A stretch of 64,000 nucleotides of DNA. It comes from Halobacillus naozhouensis (GTDB taxonomy: Bacteria > Bacillota > Bacilli > Bacillales > Halobacillaceae). The stretch lies in contig NZ_CP121671.1 of assembly GCF_029714185.1 (NCBI RefSeq), positions 992,001 to 1,056,000 of the forward strand, given 5' to 3'. This document shows positions 1 through 8,510 of this stretch, piece by piece. Below the pieces are notes generated by a model. That model made no database searches, was not told where the DNA came from, and saw only the letters and a list, made by a program, of their open reading frames with translations. Position 1 is the first letter of the stretch. Every line of letters starts with the position of its first letter. The position numbers and the translations under genes were made by a program.

Positions 1-845
1 CGGTCTTTTCCTGGGCTTTTCTTGGAACCATGATGGGTCCTACGCTGGTTTTTACGATTCCAATTGCTTTAACGATGATCAGTAAACAGGATTATCCTTA
101 TTTTGCAAAAGGGATATTAATTGGCTTGATTACGATTCCTATCGGCTGTCTCGCTGGAGGGGCGGTGGCAGGCTATGAACTGTGGTGGATGATTCGGAAT
201 CTGATTCCTACAGTCATCCTGGCAGTCTGCATTGGATTTGGTCTGTGGAAGTTTACACATGTAACGATTAAGTTGTTTGCTCAATTTGGTAAAGCCGTTG
301 AACTGCTGATTATAAGTGGACTAGTTCTGATCATTACAGAGACATTAACAGGCATTTCTATTGTGTCAGGTATGGCACCGATAAAGGAAGGAATAGGCAT
401 TGTAGGACGGATCACAATCATGCTGGCAGGTGCTTATCCGATGGTAACTTTTATTAATCAGCGCGGCCAGCGTTTATGGGAAAAGTGGAGCCGGAAACTT
501 GGTGTAAACTCACTTGCTATGACTGGTTTTATTGCGTCTCTCGCTCATCATATTCCCATGCTTGCAACAATGAAGGAGATGGACACTAGGGGAAAAGTAA
601 TGAACGCAGCGTTTGCCGTCAGCGGGGCGTTTGTGCTTGGGGGCCATTTAGGATTCGTCGCCAGTGTCAATAAAGAGATGATTTTCTCTGTCGTCATTGG
701 GAAGTTAGTGGCTGGTGTCCTGGCGGGCTGGATTGCTTTGCTGACAACCAGCCCTGCCGAAGAGACGAATGAGACCTTTTTAGAAAATGAAAATGGCTGT
801 AAGAATGATTGCTATCAAAAAGGTGACCCCATAAATGATTGCTAA
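1..845 (+). CDS. eutH: Ethanolamine permease EutH, 5'-truncated by the window
   Basis: EutH-family integral membrane protein that carries ethanolamine into the cell. The window opens inside the gene: the frame is open from base 3 and family sequence (GTMMGPTLVFTIPIAL) runs across the first in-frame ATG at 30, so that ATG is not the start. About 280 codons are visible of the roughly 370-410 usual for the family. Multiple hydrophobic segments and the late block GKLVAGVLAGWIALL are seen. The last 20 or so residues (NENGCKNDCYQKGDPINDC) are polar, unlike a permease end, and lie antisense to the next gene, so the tail may be run-on past the ancestral stop. No other eut gene is visible, so its operon context is unknown. 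Confidence 0.85.
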   Translation, partial: VFSWAFLGTMMGPTLVFTIPIALTMISKQDYPYFAKGILIGLITIPIGCLAGGAVAGYELWWMIRNLIPTVILAVCIGFGLWKFTHVTIKLFAQFGKAVELLIISGLVLIITETLTGISIVSGMAPIKEGIGIVGRITIMLAGAYPMVTFINQRGQRLWEKWSRKLGVNSLAMTGFIASLAHHIPMLATMKEMDTRGKVMNAAFAVSGAFVLGGHLGFVASVNKEMIFSVVIGKLVAGVLAGWIALLTTSPAEETNETFLENENGCKNDCYQKGDPINDC

Positions 846-1022
846 AAGGCGAAAGCTCGTTTTCTTTCCATGGTCCTGGAGACTTGCTGCTTCTTCAGCT
901 GAAGAATACCCTTCTGACTCGTACTTGGCAATCGTCTGGTTGACGTTTCTCCCAACGTAAAGCGTCCCTACAAGTGCTATAATACTAACTAAAATGATGA
1001 CAGCCATTAAAATCGGAAACAT
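780..1022 (-). CDS. Small two-TM membrane protein, paralogue of the gene at 3071-3301
   Basis: Function unknown. About 80 residues: an N-terminal membrane segment (VIILVSIIALVGTLYVGR), a charged middle (YESEGYSSAEEAASLQDHGKK) and a C-terminal membrane segment ending IFIF. It is real because a clearly related protein on the same strand 2.3 kb away has the same layout, the shared core IALVGTLYV and the same last four residues. The start chosen (MFPI) is the one that aligns with MYPI of the paralogue; both lie 11-12 nt after an AAAGGAG. Its last 66 bases overlap the 3' end of eutH tail to tail. Confidence 0.7.
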   Translation of the reverse strand: MFPILMAVIILVSIIALVGTLYVGRNVNQTIAKYESEGYSSAEEAASLQDHGKKTSFRLLAIIYGVTFLIAIILTAIFIF

Positions 1023-1248
1023 GATGACCACCACTCCTTTATTATTATATTATACATATATTGTACCTTATTATCGGTCATTGTGAGCCAATCATATATA
1101 TAGGTTTGGTGAACTTTTACTGAGCAATTTAGTTCCAAGCGTGACGGAGCAGAGGTATAATTTAGTAGCTTGCCATTTTGAACGATAAAGCACCCTTTTT
1201 ATAATAGATAACGGTGTGATTTTTTCTGCTGAGAAGGGCGGGGATAAC

Positions 1249-2163
1249 GTGAGGTTATATAGTGCTTTAATTGGTCTAAGTTTAATTTGGGGAATGTCCT
1301 TTGTTTTTATAAAATGGCTGCTTGAACCTGCAGGTCCATGGGGAACAGTGTTTCTGAGGTGTTTTGCAGCTGTGGTCATTTTGCTTCCTTTTCTATGGAT
1401 GAAAAGGGATAAAATAACTAAACCAATCCCCTGGAAGCCGATGCTCATTGTCGGTGTCTTTAATGCAGGTCTCCCATGGGGACTGATTGCTTTAAGTGAA
1501 ACACAGATTAATAGCAGTACAGCCGCTGTCCTAAATGCTTTAACGCCGATTTGCACCGGACTTGTTGGGTTTCTTTTTTTCTCGATTCTGTTAAAAAAAC
1601 GACAATGGCTTGGAATTGGATTAGGATTTGCAGGTATCCTCGTATTAATGGAGTTTAATGTCGGGCAGTTGTTTCATGAGAGCTTCGTGGGGATAGGAAC
1701 CATGGTATTAACCACGATTTCTTACGGGTTCGCCACACAATATACAAAAAAACATTTGCAATCAACTAGTGTTTTGTTGCTAACCACATGCTCACTAGCT
1801 GCAGGAGCTCTGGTAGGCTTCGTCGGTACGATATTTACAGGCACAACAGCAGGATTAAAACCAGCCTTATTAACGGACCCTCTTATCTTGTTCGCGATAG
1901 TTGGTCTCGGGTGTTTCGGATCCGGAATTGCCCACTTGATCTTTTACTACATTATTAAAAACAGCAGTGCAGAATTTGCAACCTCTGTCACATATCTTGT
2001 TCCGATTACTGCCATGATCTGGGGGTATGTGCTGCTCGATGAACCTATTACGAAAAATTTAGCAATCGGTCTGCTGATTATTTTCGCCGGTGTTTATTTG
2101 GCTACAAGAAAGCCGAAAAAGGAACGCGAGATGAGTGAACAGCGGATGACCGAGGAAGCATGA
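1249..2163 (+). CDS. EamA/DMT-family transporter
   Basis: Drug/metabolite-transporter superfamily protein, probably a ten-helix exporter of metabolites or amino acids; substrate not predictable. About 304 residues with two EamA repeats: the first begins LIGLSLIWGMSFVFIKW, the second around residue 150. Each repeat ends in a conserved helix (repeat two: PITAMIWGYVLLDEPITKN). The GTG at 1249 is preferred over an upstream in-frame GTG at 1216 because AAGGGCGGGG lies 7 nt before it and the first helix follows directly. Monocistronic, divergent from the small membrane protein gene. Confidence 0.8.
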   Translation: MRLYSALIGLSLIWGMSFVFIKWLLEPAGPWGTVFLRCFAAVVILLPFLWMKRDKITKPIPWKPMLIVGVFNAGLPWGLIALSETQINSSTAAVLNALTPICTGLVGFLFFSILLKKRQWLGIGLGFAGILVLMEFNVGQLFHESFVGIGTMVLTTISYGFATQYTKKHLQSTSVLLLTTCSLAAGALVGFVGTIFTGTTAGLKPALLTDPLILFAIVGLGCFGSGIAHLIFYYIIKNSSAEFATSVTYLVPITAMIWGYVLLDEPITKNLAIGLLIIFAGVYLATRKPKKEREMSEQRMTEEA

Positions 2164-2290
2164 GTCACACCTATCCTCAAATAAATTATAGGTACCTGCT
2201 TGTCTATAGTGATTTCGCAGTAATCATAAGTCTCGCAGGCAGATCATTCTAACGGTAGATGTTGTACTGTGTTAACCGGAATTCTAATGG

Positions 2291-2818
2291 TCACTTCGTA
2301 AACTTGTTTGCATAGCTGCTAGCTACCATGGAGTCTGGTTTTATTTTCGGTTCGATTCCTAGAGATTGGATCCGTGCCATCATCTCATTGACATATACAC
2401 GGGTCTTATTTCGCTCCCCGGCCCCGATGTCAATATGGCCCTCTACCATAAAACTGGCTCCTTTATAAATGTAGGGGAGTACGATCTGGATAAGGGCATC
2501 AATGTACTCTTTGGTAAAAAGGGAGGCAACTTCTTCAGTTAAAGTCGTTTCATAGGAAATTCGTTCATGTAGTACAGTCATACACCTGGGAACGGTTACT
2601 TTGCGAAAGCATGCCCATGCCCCTTTGCCAATTCGCTGAACAACTATTCCTGTAATAAATAAAGTATGGCTCTCATGAATTTGAGAATCTGTTCCGAGCA
2701 TAAGTTTATAATTACCTCTCGGGTCGTGCTTCATAAAAGAATAAATATGGGAGAACACTTCACTGTACGTCATCTGATTTTCTACGGAATTCTGAAACAG
2801 TATAGTCTTCAACCTCAC
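2291..2818 (-). CDS. ykuK: YkuK-type ribonuclease H-like protein (DUF458)
   Basis: About 175 residues, the length of B. subtilis YkuK. Family members have an RNase H-like fold; activity is not established to my knowledge. Family signals are LMLGTDSQIHESHTLF near residue 40, where the Asp sits in the place of an RNase H catalytic Asp, HIDIGAGERNKTRVYV near residue 128, and the C-terminal IKPDSMVASSYAN. The start is uncertain: the open frame begins with GTG at 2818 without an obvious ribosome binding site. It lies downstream of a terminator on the same strand, so it is probably transcribed alone. Confidence 0.8.
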   Translation of the reverse strand: MRLKTILFQNSVENQMTYSEVFSHIYSFMKHDPRGNYKLMLGTDSQIHESHTLFITGIVVQRIGKGAWACFRKVTVPRCMTVLHERISYETTLTEEVASLFTKEYIDALIQIVLPYIYKGASFMVEGHIDIGAGERNKTRVYVNEMMARIQSLGIEPKIKPDSMVASSYANKFTK

Positions 2819-2906
2819 CAGCTCTTTCTATGTGGATTATGAATCATTGGCGTAGAATGCCCATTTCTTATAGTCTATTCATTTCCTTTTTCTACATGTA
2901 AAAAAA

Positions 2907-2934
2907 GACAAACTCCGCAAGTAGGGAGTTTGTC
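2907..2934 (-). terminator. Rho-independent terminator after the 3071-3301 gene
   Basis: Inverted repeat GACAAACTCC/GGGAGTTTGTC with a short loop, followed on the minus strand by seven T. It lies beyond repeat element A, so the small-protein transcript would include the repeat. Confidence 0.75.
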
Positions 2935-2937
2935 TTT

Positions 2938-3038
2938 GCCCCACACGACGTGGGAAGCCTGATGTTGGCACAGGCCCTGCACGACGTAGGGTCTTTCGGC
3001 GTTGAAACAGGACGTTTCGGTTTTAGCCGAGCTTCCTC
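2938..3038 (+). repeat. Modular palindromic repeat element, copy A (two units plus end module)
   Basis: Two tandem units (2938-2973, 36 nt; 2974-3010, 37 nt) of the pattern CCC-n-GACGT-n-GGG...GTTGGCACAG, followed by a 28-nt end module (3011-3038) that holds the hairpin CGGTTTTAGCCG and ends GCTTCCTC. The same architecture, with three units, occurs at 19034-19172. It lies between the end of the small membrane protein gene and its terminator. No coding potential seen. Confidence 0.8.
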
Positions 3039-3070
3039 AGTAGAGTCCACCGGGACTTACGCCTTTGTTC

Positions 3071-3301
3071 TTAGAAGATAAAAATCCAGATCAATACGAT
3101 TGCAATTATAAATGTAATGGTATAGATCGTAGTCAGCGTTGTAATGCTGGAGCTTTTTCCTTCTTTTTTTAAACTAGCCAATTCCTCTTCTGAAGAAGAA
3201 TCTTCTTTTTCCTTTTTGATCATATCCCTTGCTACATACAAAGTACCCACTAAGGCGATTAAACTAACAACGATCGCAATGAAATAATAGATGGGATACA
3301 T
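3071..3301 (-). CDS. Small two-TM membrane protein, paralogue of the gene at 780-1022
   Basis: Function unknown; about 76 residues. N-terminal membrane segment (IVVSLIALVGTLYVAR), an acidic/basic cytoplasm-like middle (KKEKEDSSSEEELASLKKEGK), then a second membrane segment ending IFIF. Start set at MYPI, aligned with MFPI of the paralogue and 12 nt after AGGAG; an in-frame ATG nine bases upstream is only 3 nt from the AGGAG. The transcript probably runs through repeat element A to the terminator at 2907-2934. Confidence 0.7.
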   Translation of the reverse strand: MYPIYYFIAIVVSLIALVGTLYVARDMIKKEKEDSSSEEELASLKKEGKSSSITTLTTIYTITFIIAIVLIWIFIF

Positions 3302-3390
3302 AGAAGTCATTCGCTCCTTTTTCACCGCTATGTTCCATTTATTTTATCATGTATCAGCTGAACCAGTCATTTGTCTGCACTACGTTATCA

Positions 3391-4863
3391 TTAAGCTTGC
3401 TGTTGTGACACATCATCTGGTTTTGCCCTTTTGACAAACAGGGTAAGGATAAATCCAGCTAAAGCCAGTGTAAACGCTATCGTGTACACAAGCTCAACCC
3501 CGGCTACCATCGATTGGGACTGCGCCGCTGGTGAAGCAGGGTCTGCAGCATTTGCTAAAAAGTTCTCTCGTCTTGCCGTCATGATGCTGATGAAGACAGA
3601 AACACCAATCGCTCCGGAAACGGGCTGCAGTGTATTCATAATGGCTGTGCCGTGCGGGTAAAGCTGTTTCGGCAGCTGATTTAACCCATTCGTCTGCGCT
3701 GGCATCATCATCGCTGAAACTGACAGCATTAATAACATATAGCTAATAATGATCACGTAAAGCGGTGTGCTGGATCCAACTTGGCTGAGCGAGAACATGG
3801 TGGCGGTCAAGACCGCAGCTGCCGGGATCATTAACTTTCTAGGTCCGTATTTATCAAAAAGTTTCCCCATCACTGGCGACATCAAACCGTTTAGCAAGCT
3901 GCCCGGCAAGAGTACGAGCCCGGCTGCAGCTGCTGTTAACGCAAGCGGACCTTGCATAAACATCGGCAGGATAATTTCTGAAGAGAACATCGCCATAATG
4001 ATAATAATAAATAAGAGCACCGCCTGCGTGAACATCGGATATTTAAAGACTCGAACATCGAGCAGCGGTTCCTCTATTTTTAATTGCCTTATTGTGAACA
4101 GGGCTAAAGCTATTACTGCAACAATAATCAGGGTTAGCACAAGAGGGTCTAAGAATCCTGCCTCATCTTCCCCGGCCAAACTAAAACCGAGGACCACTCC
4201 GCCAAACCCGACAGTTGAAAGCAGGATGGAAAGGATATCAACTTTAGGTTTAGTCACGTCACCGACATTTTTTAAGAATTTATAGGCGAAAGCCATGGAG
4301 AAAAGTGCAAACGGGATAACTGTAATAAAGAGAAATCTCCAGCCCAAATGTTCCACAATAATTCCTGATAGGGTTGGGCCGATCGCAGGCGCAAACATAA
4401 TGACCAGGCCGACCATTCCCATGACGCCTCCACGGCGTTCCGGCGGGAAGATCAGTAAGAACGTGTTAAAAATAATCGGTATTAATAATCCTGTACCAAC
4501 GGCCTGAATGAGGCGGCCTGCTAGTAGTACAGGGAAATTTGGTGCTAAGGCACAAATCACAGTTCCGATTGTAAACACAGTCATAGTTCCCATAAACATT
4601 TGTCTCGTTGTGAATGATTGAAGCATCAATGCAGAAATGGGGATCAGAATTCCCATTACAAGCATGAATCCTGTAACCATCCATTGGACAGTTGTTGCAG
4701 AAAGGCCGAATTCAGCCATTAGAGTCGTTAAAGCAATATTAAGCAGTGTCTCATTTAAGATGGCAAAAAATGCACCAATAATAAGTGAGATCATGACAGG
4801 TTTTACGCTGAAATTTGGATCATCAGCGAGAAATTCATAGTTTTTTTTGTTCGTTCCTTCCAT
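3391..4863 (-). CDS. DHA2-family (14-TM) multidrug MFS transporter
   Basis: Proton-driven drug exporter of the EmrB/QacA (DHA2) group, resembling B. subtilis LmrB. 490 residues, the size of 14-helix members. The antiporter motif C region is seen as GPTLSGIIVEHLGWRF near residue 160, and the loop 2-3 area is degenerate. A hydrophilic linker with helices 7-8 follows near residue 210. AAAGGAG lies 7 nt before the ATG. Monocistronic. Exact substrate cannot be told from sequence. Confidence 0.85.
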   Translation of the reverse strand: MEGTNKKNYEFLADDPNFSVKPVMISLIIGAFFAILNETLLNIALTTLMAEFGLSATTVQWMVTGFMLVMGILIPISALMLQSFTTRQMFMGTMTVFTIGTVICALAPNFPVLLAGRLIQAVGTGLLIPIIFNTFLLIFPPERRGGVMGMVGLVIMFAPAIGPTLSGIIVEHLGWRFLFITVIPFALFSMAFAYKFLKNVGDVTKPKVDILSILLSTVGFGGVVLGFSLAGEDEAGFLDPLVLTLIIVAVIALALFTIRQLKIEEPLLDVRVFKYPMFTQAVLLFIIIIMAMFSSEIILPMFMQGPLALTAAAAGLVLLPGSLLNGLMSPVMGKLFDKYGPRKLMIPAAAVLTATMFSLSQVGSSTPLYVIIISYMLLMLSVSAMMMPAQTNGLNQLPKQLYPHGTAIMNTLQPVSGAIGVSVFISIMTARRENFLANAADPASPAAQSQSMVAGVELVYTIAFTLALAGFILTLFVKRAKPDDVSQQQA

Positions 4864-4929
4864 AGATATGCTCCTTTACTTAGCTTCCTAACAATCTACT
4901 ATTATACGGAAAGTTACGAACGAAAGATA

Positions 4930-5484
4930 TCATTTTGTTTTAATTTTTTCCGTTCCGTCGATTATCCAATCAACTTTACTCCTAGGTTGCTGATTATCCT
5001 GATAACGATCCTCTTGCTTCATCCAATCAAGCCAAAAGGATAAGGCATCTTCACCGTCACGTTTAAGCCCACGCTGGAGACGGAGGCCCCGTGGGCAATC
5101 CACCCAGACGGTATAATCATAATAAGGACGCAGCTCATTACGGGCAGCGTAGCATCCTTCGATGACAACTACTCCAGATGGAGAAACGTCATGCCATTCA
5201 GCTAGCTCATCGTTATCCCAATCATAGCATTGATAACAGGCAGCTCGGTTTTGAGACAAGGGTTCAAGGACCTGTTCAAGCATCCGTTTCCAATCAAAGT
5301 GCCCGCCAATGTCTGGAGGGTAGACTCTTTGCCTGGAAGGGAAGTAGAAGTCGTCCATATGAACAACGGCTCCTTTCTGGGTAATGGAAAGCATATACTC
5401 AGCCCAGGTGCTTTTTCCGGCGCCACCACAGCCATCAACCCCAATTAGTAAAAGCTCCTTATCGTTGTTATGCAACCAGTCCAT
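4930..5484 (-). CDS. Uridine-kinase-like P-loop kinase
   Basis: Small P-loop kinase of the uridine kinase/phosphoribulokinase-like group; the true substrate is unknown. 184 residues with Walker A GVDGCGGAGKST at residues 15-26, a DDFYFPS segment near residue 43 where uridine kinases bind their acceptor, and VVVIEGCYA as Walker B-like strand near residue 106. AGGAGG lies 7 nt before the ATG. It begins 14 nt after argS ends on the same strand, so both are probably one transcript under the argS T-box. Such AAA/uridine-kinase-like proteins are often annotated only by fold. Confidence 0.75.
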   Translation of the reverse strand: MDWLHNNDKELLLIGVDGCGGAGKSTWAEYMLSITQKGAVVHMDDFYFPSRQRVYPPDIGGHFDWKRMLEQVLEPLSQNRAACYQCYDWDNDELAEWHDVSPSGVVVIEGCYAARNELRPYYDYTVWVDCPRGLRLQRGLKRDGEDALSFWLDWMKQEDRYQDNQQPRSKVDWIIDGTEKIKTK

Positions 5485-5498
5485 TACTTATCCTCCTT

Positions 5499-7181
5499 CT
5501 ACATTTTTTCCGGTGTGTGAATGCCCAGAAGACGTAATCCTTCCTTTAAGACGACCGAAAAGCCGTAAACTAAAGTCAGTCGGGCGTGCAACTGTTCTTC
5601 CTGCAAAATTTTTGTGCCTGCATAATACTTATTGAACGCTTTAGCTAAATCAAGTAAATAGCGCGCAATTTTGGAAGGGTCGTAGTCTGTGTAGGCTCTC
5701 ATAACCATCTCAGGGAAAAGACGTAATTGCTTCACAACCGTCCATGCATTTGGGTCATGAAGAGAAACTTCTGCATCCTCCTGCACATACTTAGCTTTTT
5801 CAAGCAGCGACTGGGCGCGCGCATTAGCATATTGCAAATAGGGAGCCGTATCGCCTTCAAACGTCAACATATCTTTAAGCGAAAACTCAACATCATTACG
5901 ACGGTCATGCTTCAAATCATGAAAAATTACTGCACCAACACCGACCTGTTTCGCAACCTCCTCTTTATTAATCAAGGCAGGATTTTTATCCTCAATGTTA
6001 GTCTTCGCCTGATCAATAGCCTCTGCTAAAACCTCTTTTAATAAAATCGTTTTGCCTTTCCTCGTAGACATTTTAGAGCCATTCTGAAGCATCATCCCAA
6101 ATGAAATATGTTTAACATCCTGGGCCCAGGGCAAGTTTAATTTCGCTAGCACATGTTTAATCTGTTGAAAGTGCAGCGTCTGCTCATGCCCAACTACATA
6201 AAGGGCCTCGTTGAACTGATAGCTGTTGTAACGGTCAATAGCTGCTGTTAAGTCACGTGTCGCATAAATTGTGGTGCCATTGCTTTTCTTAATTAAGCAG
6301 GGAGGAAGGCCTTCATCATCCAAGCGCACGACTTTCGCACCTTCTGAATCGGTTAGCAAGCCATTTTCTTTCAGCTGATACACCGTGCCATCCATTTTGT
6401 CATTGTAATAGGCCTCGCCGCGTGTAAGGTCAAAGGTTACGCCAAGCAAGTCATAGATTTTATTAAATTCTTCCAGGGAGGCATCTTTAAACCATTTCCA
6501 GTGCTTTACGGCTTCCGCATCGTTTCCCTCAAGTTTCTTAAACCAATGACGTCCTTCTTCAATTAGGGAAGGGTCCTGTTCCGCCTCTTCATGAAATCGC
6601 ACATAAATCTTCGTCAACTCAGGGATTGGATTGGATCTGATTTGCTCATCATCTCCCCATTTCTGGTATGCAGCAAGCAGTTTGCCAAACTGTGTGCCAT
6701 AGTCGCCAATATAATTGATCTTCATCGTTTCATACCCGCACTTTTCTGCCAGGTTCGCTAATGCATTACCGATCACGGTCGAACGAAGGTGTCCCATTGA
6801 AAATGGTTTGGCGATATTCGGGGCAGACATATCCAGTACAACATTTTGGTCTGCTCCAAACTGATGAGAGCCATAGTTAGTGCCTTCGGTGAGAATTTGC
6901 TTTAGTGTCTGTTCGGTTAGGACGGGCTGATTTAAAAAGATGTTAATATAACCACCGGCTGGTTGAGCGCTCGCAAACAGGTCATGCTCCAATCGAGGTG
7001 CAAGTTGGGCAGCTATTTTTGCTGGCGATTGTCGAAATGATTTGGCGAGTTGAAAACATGGGAACGCTAAATCACCGAATTTTTCCTGCTTAGGAATTTC
7101 AATAAGTGAGTAAACCCATTCGCGGCTAAATTCTTCCCCGAGCAGGTGGGATAATTGTAAGGCAAGGACGTGCTTTTCCAT
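5499..7181 (-). CDS. argS: Arginyl-tRNA synthetase
   Basis: Class I aminoacyl-tRNA synthetase that charges tRNA-Arg. 560 residues, normal length. N-terminal Arg-tRNA synthetase domain (residues 1-85), the HIGH-type signature as SMGHLRST near residue 131 within SAPNIAKPF, the KMSKS-equivalent KMSTRKGK near residue 370, and the C-terminal DALR anticodon-binding domain from about residue 440. AAAGGAGG precedes the ATG. It is controlled by the T-box leader at 7205-7433 and followed by the small kinase gene. Confidence 0.97.
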   Translation of the reverse strand: MEKHVLALQLSHLLGEEFSREWVYSLIEIPKQEKFGDLAFPCFQLAKSFRQSPAKIAAQLAPRLEHDLFASAQPAGGYINIFLNQPVLTEQTLKQILTEGTNYGSHQFGADQNVVLDMSAPNIAKPFSMGHLRSTVIGNALANLAEKCGYETMKINYIGDYGTQFGKLLAAYQKWGDDEQIRSNPIPELTKIYVRFHEEAEQDPSLIEEGRHWFKKLEGNDAEAVKHWKWFKDASLEEFNKIYDLLGVTFDLTRGEAYYNDKMDGTVYQLKENGLLTDSEGAKVVRLDDEGLPPCLIKKSNGTTIYATRDLTAAIDRYNSYQFNEALYVVGHEQTLHFQQIKHVLAKLNLPWAQDVKHISFGMMLQNGSKMSTRKGKTILLKEVLAEAIDQAKTNIEDKNPALINKEEVAKQVGVGAVIFHDLKHDRRNDVEFSLKDMLTFEGDTAPYLQYANARAQSLLEKAKYVQEDAEVSLHDPNAWTVVKQLRLFPEMVMRAYTDYDPSKIARYLLDLAKAFNKYYAGTKILQEEQLHARLTLVYGFSVVLKEGLRLLGIHTPEKM

Positions 7182-7204
7182 TATGAATTCCTCCTTTTAA
7201 TATA

Positions 7205-7433
7205 AAAAACCTCGTCTCCCTAAAGAGACGAGGTTTAAGCTCGCGGTGCCACTCTCATAGCTGTAAACAGCCACTTGAAGTTGATAACGGGGGTCAACCC
7301 CGGCAGCTCCTACTAGCGTTCAGAGCAGCTTCTTAAAAGTCCGGTTCGCTCGTTGGCAGTCCATCAGGCTCACACCATCCCTGACTCGCTGAATGACACC
7401 TAAGAGTTACTCTCTTTATCTTAGAATTTTAGA
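7205..7433 (-). promoter_or_regulatory. T-box riboswitch leader of argS
   Basis: On the minus strand the leader contains a stem I distal part (AGGGATGGTGTGAGCCT), the T-box core GAGTGGCACCGCGAG (7242-7256) and then a strong terminator (7208-7235), the standard order of a tRNA-sensing attenuator. A CGG triplet followed by A (7341-7343) sits where the specifier is expected, consistent with arginine. Uncharged tRNA-Arg would favour read-through into argS. The specifier call is inference without a folded model. Confidence 0.88.
7208..7235 (-). terminator. T-box attenuator terminator
   Basis: Stem AACCTCGTCTC/GAGACGAGGTT with a 6-nt loop, followed by six or more T on the minus strand, directly upstream of argS. 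Confidence 0.9.
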
Positions 7434-7533
7434 TATTGAGAAGATTATAACGGACTCCTAATCGGATTGCAATGTCATTTTTAAGAATAGTTGATGTCGC
7501 TTTAGGAATAATAAAAGGACGAGGAGGATGAAT

Positions 7534-8145
7534 ATGGATTGGATATGGAAAGCAGTTCTTATCATAATCGTAGGAACGTTAATTCTAAGAATAGCCGGAA
7601 GAAAGTCGATTTCACAAATGACACTGGCCCAGACAGTGATTATGATTGGGATCGGCTCCTTATTAATTCAACCTGTCGCCGGTAAAAATGTATGGGTAAC
7701 ATTTGGCGTTGGAGCGGTGCTCGTATTGACGCTTGTCGTGATCGAATACAGTCAAATGAAGATGAATTGGTTTGAAAAGTTTATTACCGGGCAATCTATA
7801 ACGATTATTAGTAACGGCCAGCTTCATGAGAAAAATTTAAAGAAGCTTCGATTTACGGTGGATCAGCTTGAAATGAAGCTTCGACAGCAGAATGTGTCAT
7901 CGATAAATGACTTGAAAACGGCAACGCTTGAACCGAACGGCCAAGTCGGCTATGAACTGAAGGATGATAAAAAGCCTGCCACGAAGCAGGATATTGATGA
8001 TTTAAAAAACGAGATCATTAGTCTTAAAGGAGCATTAGGATCAAATGCTGGATTGCAGAGTGCACCTTCTACGAGTGGGAACGACATTTTTAAAGAGGTT
8101 GAAGATAAAGGGCGGAATCAGAATCCACCACAACAGCTTCAATGA
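7534..8145 (+). CDS. DUF421 (YetF/YrbG-type) membrane protein
   Basis: Membrane-anchored protein of the DUF421 group; role unknown, several Bacillus members are linked to spores or stress. About 203 residues: three hydrophobic segments within the first 75 residues, RIAGRKSISQMTLAQTV as the family signature, then a cytoplasmic DUF421 domain, and a low-complexity hydrophilic C-terminal tail (from about 150). The second ATG (7534) is chosen because GAGGAGG abuts the first ATG at 7528 with no spacing but is 6 nt from the second. Confidence 0.8.
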   Translation: MDWIWKAVLIIIVGTLILRIAGRKSISQMTLAQTVIMIGIGSLLIQPVAGKNVWVTFGVGAVLVLTLVVIEYSQMKMNWFEKFITGQSITIISNGQLHEKNLKKLRFTVDQLEMKLRQQNVSSINDLKTATLEPNGQVGYELKDDKKPATKQDIDDLKNEIISLKGALGSNAGLQSAPSTSGNDIFKEVEDKGRNQNPPQQLQ

Positions 8146-8250
8146 CCACTTAGCGGATTTACTACCTATATAAATGTACCTACATTGCAACCTGTGAGGA
8201 TAGTGGTGATTGTTTTATGATAACCGTATAACTATCCTTCTTTCACTGCA

Positions 8251-8282
8251 TACCCCATGCTTTAAATAATGGGGTATTTTTT
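8251..8282 (+). terminator. Terminator after the DUF421 gene
   Basis: Inverted repeat TACCCCAT/ATGGGGTA followed by seven T. A weaker CCCCG/CGGGG hairpin follows at 8318-8333. The gap 8146-8565 otherwise holds only the proH promoter region. Confidence 0.75.
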
Positions 8283-8482
8283 CTCGCCAAGACAATTGTT
8301 AGAATATTATGCTATTTCCCCGTCATTGCGGGGATTTCCGTTTTTTGTAAAAAAATGAATCTCCATATAATCGCTTGTAACTCTATTAATAGCGATGAGA
8401 AAGGATGAATCGCAAATATCTCTCCATGAAACCGCTTACGCTCACTAATTGGAGTTTATAGGCATGACTTGTTTTATAACCC

Positions 8483-8510
8483 TTGATATACATTTGCCAA
8501 GTGTTATGAT
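8483..8510 (+). promoter_or_regulatory. SigmaA-type promoter of proHJA
   Basis: TTGATA (8483-8488), 16-nt spacer, TATGAT (8505-8510), about 55 nt before the proH ATG. Upstream, two related stretches (CTCCATATAATCGCTT near 8360 and CTCCATGAAACCGCTT near 8423) could be regulator sites. A spurious open frame crosses the region but lacks a ribosome binding site. Confidence 0.65.

Noticed and set aside
1092..1556. 154-codon minus-strand open frame
   Set aside because: Lies opposite the EamA gene, with no ribosome binding site and no family resemblance; a shadow frame.
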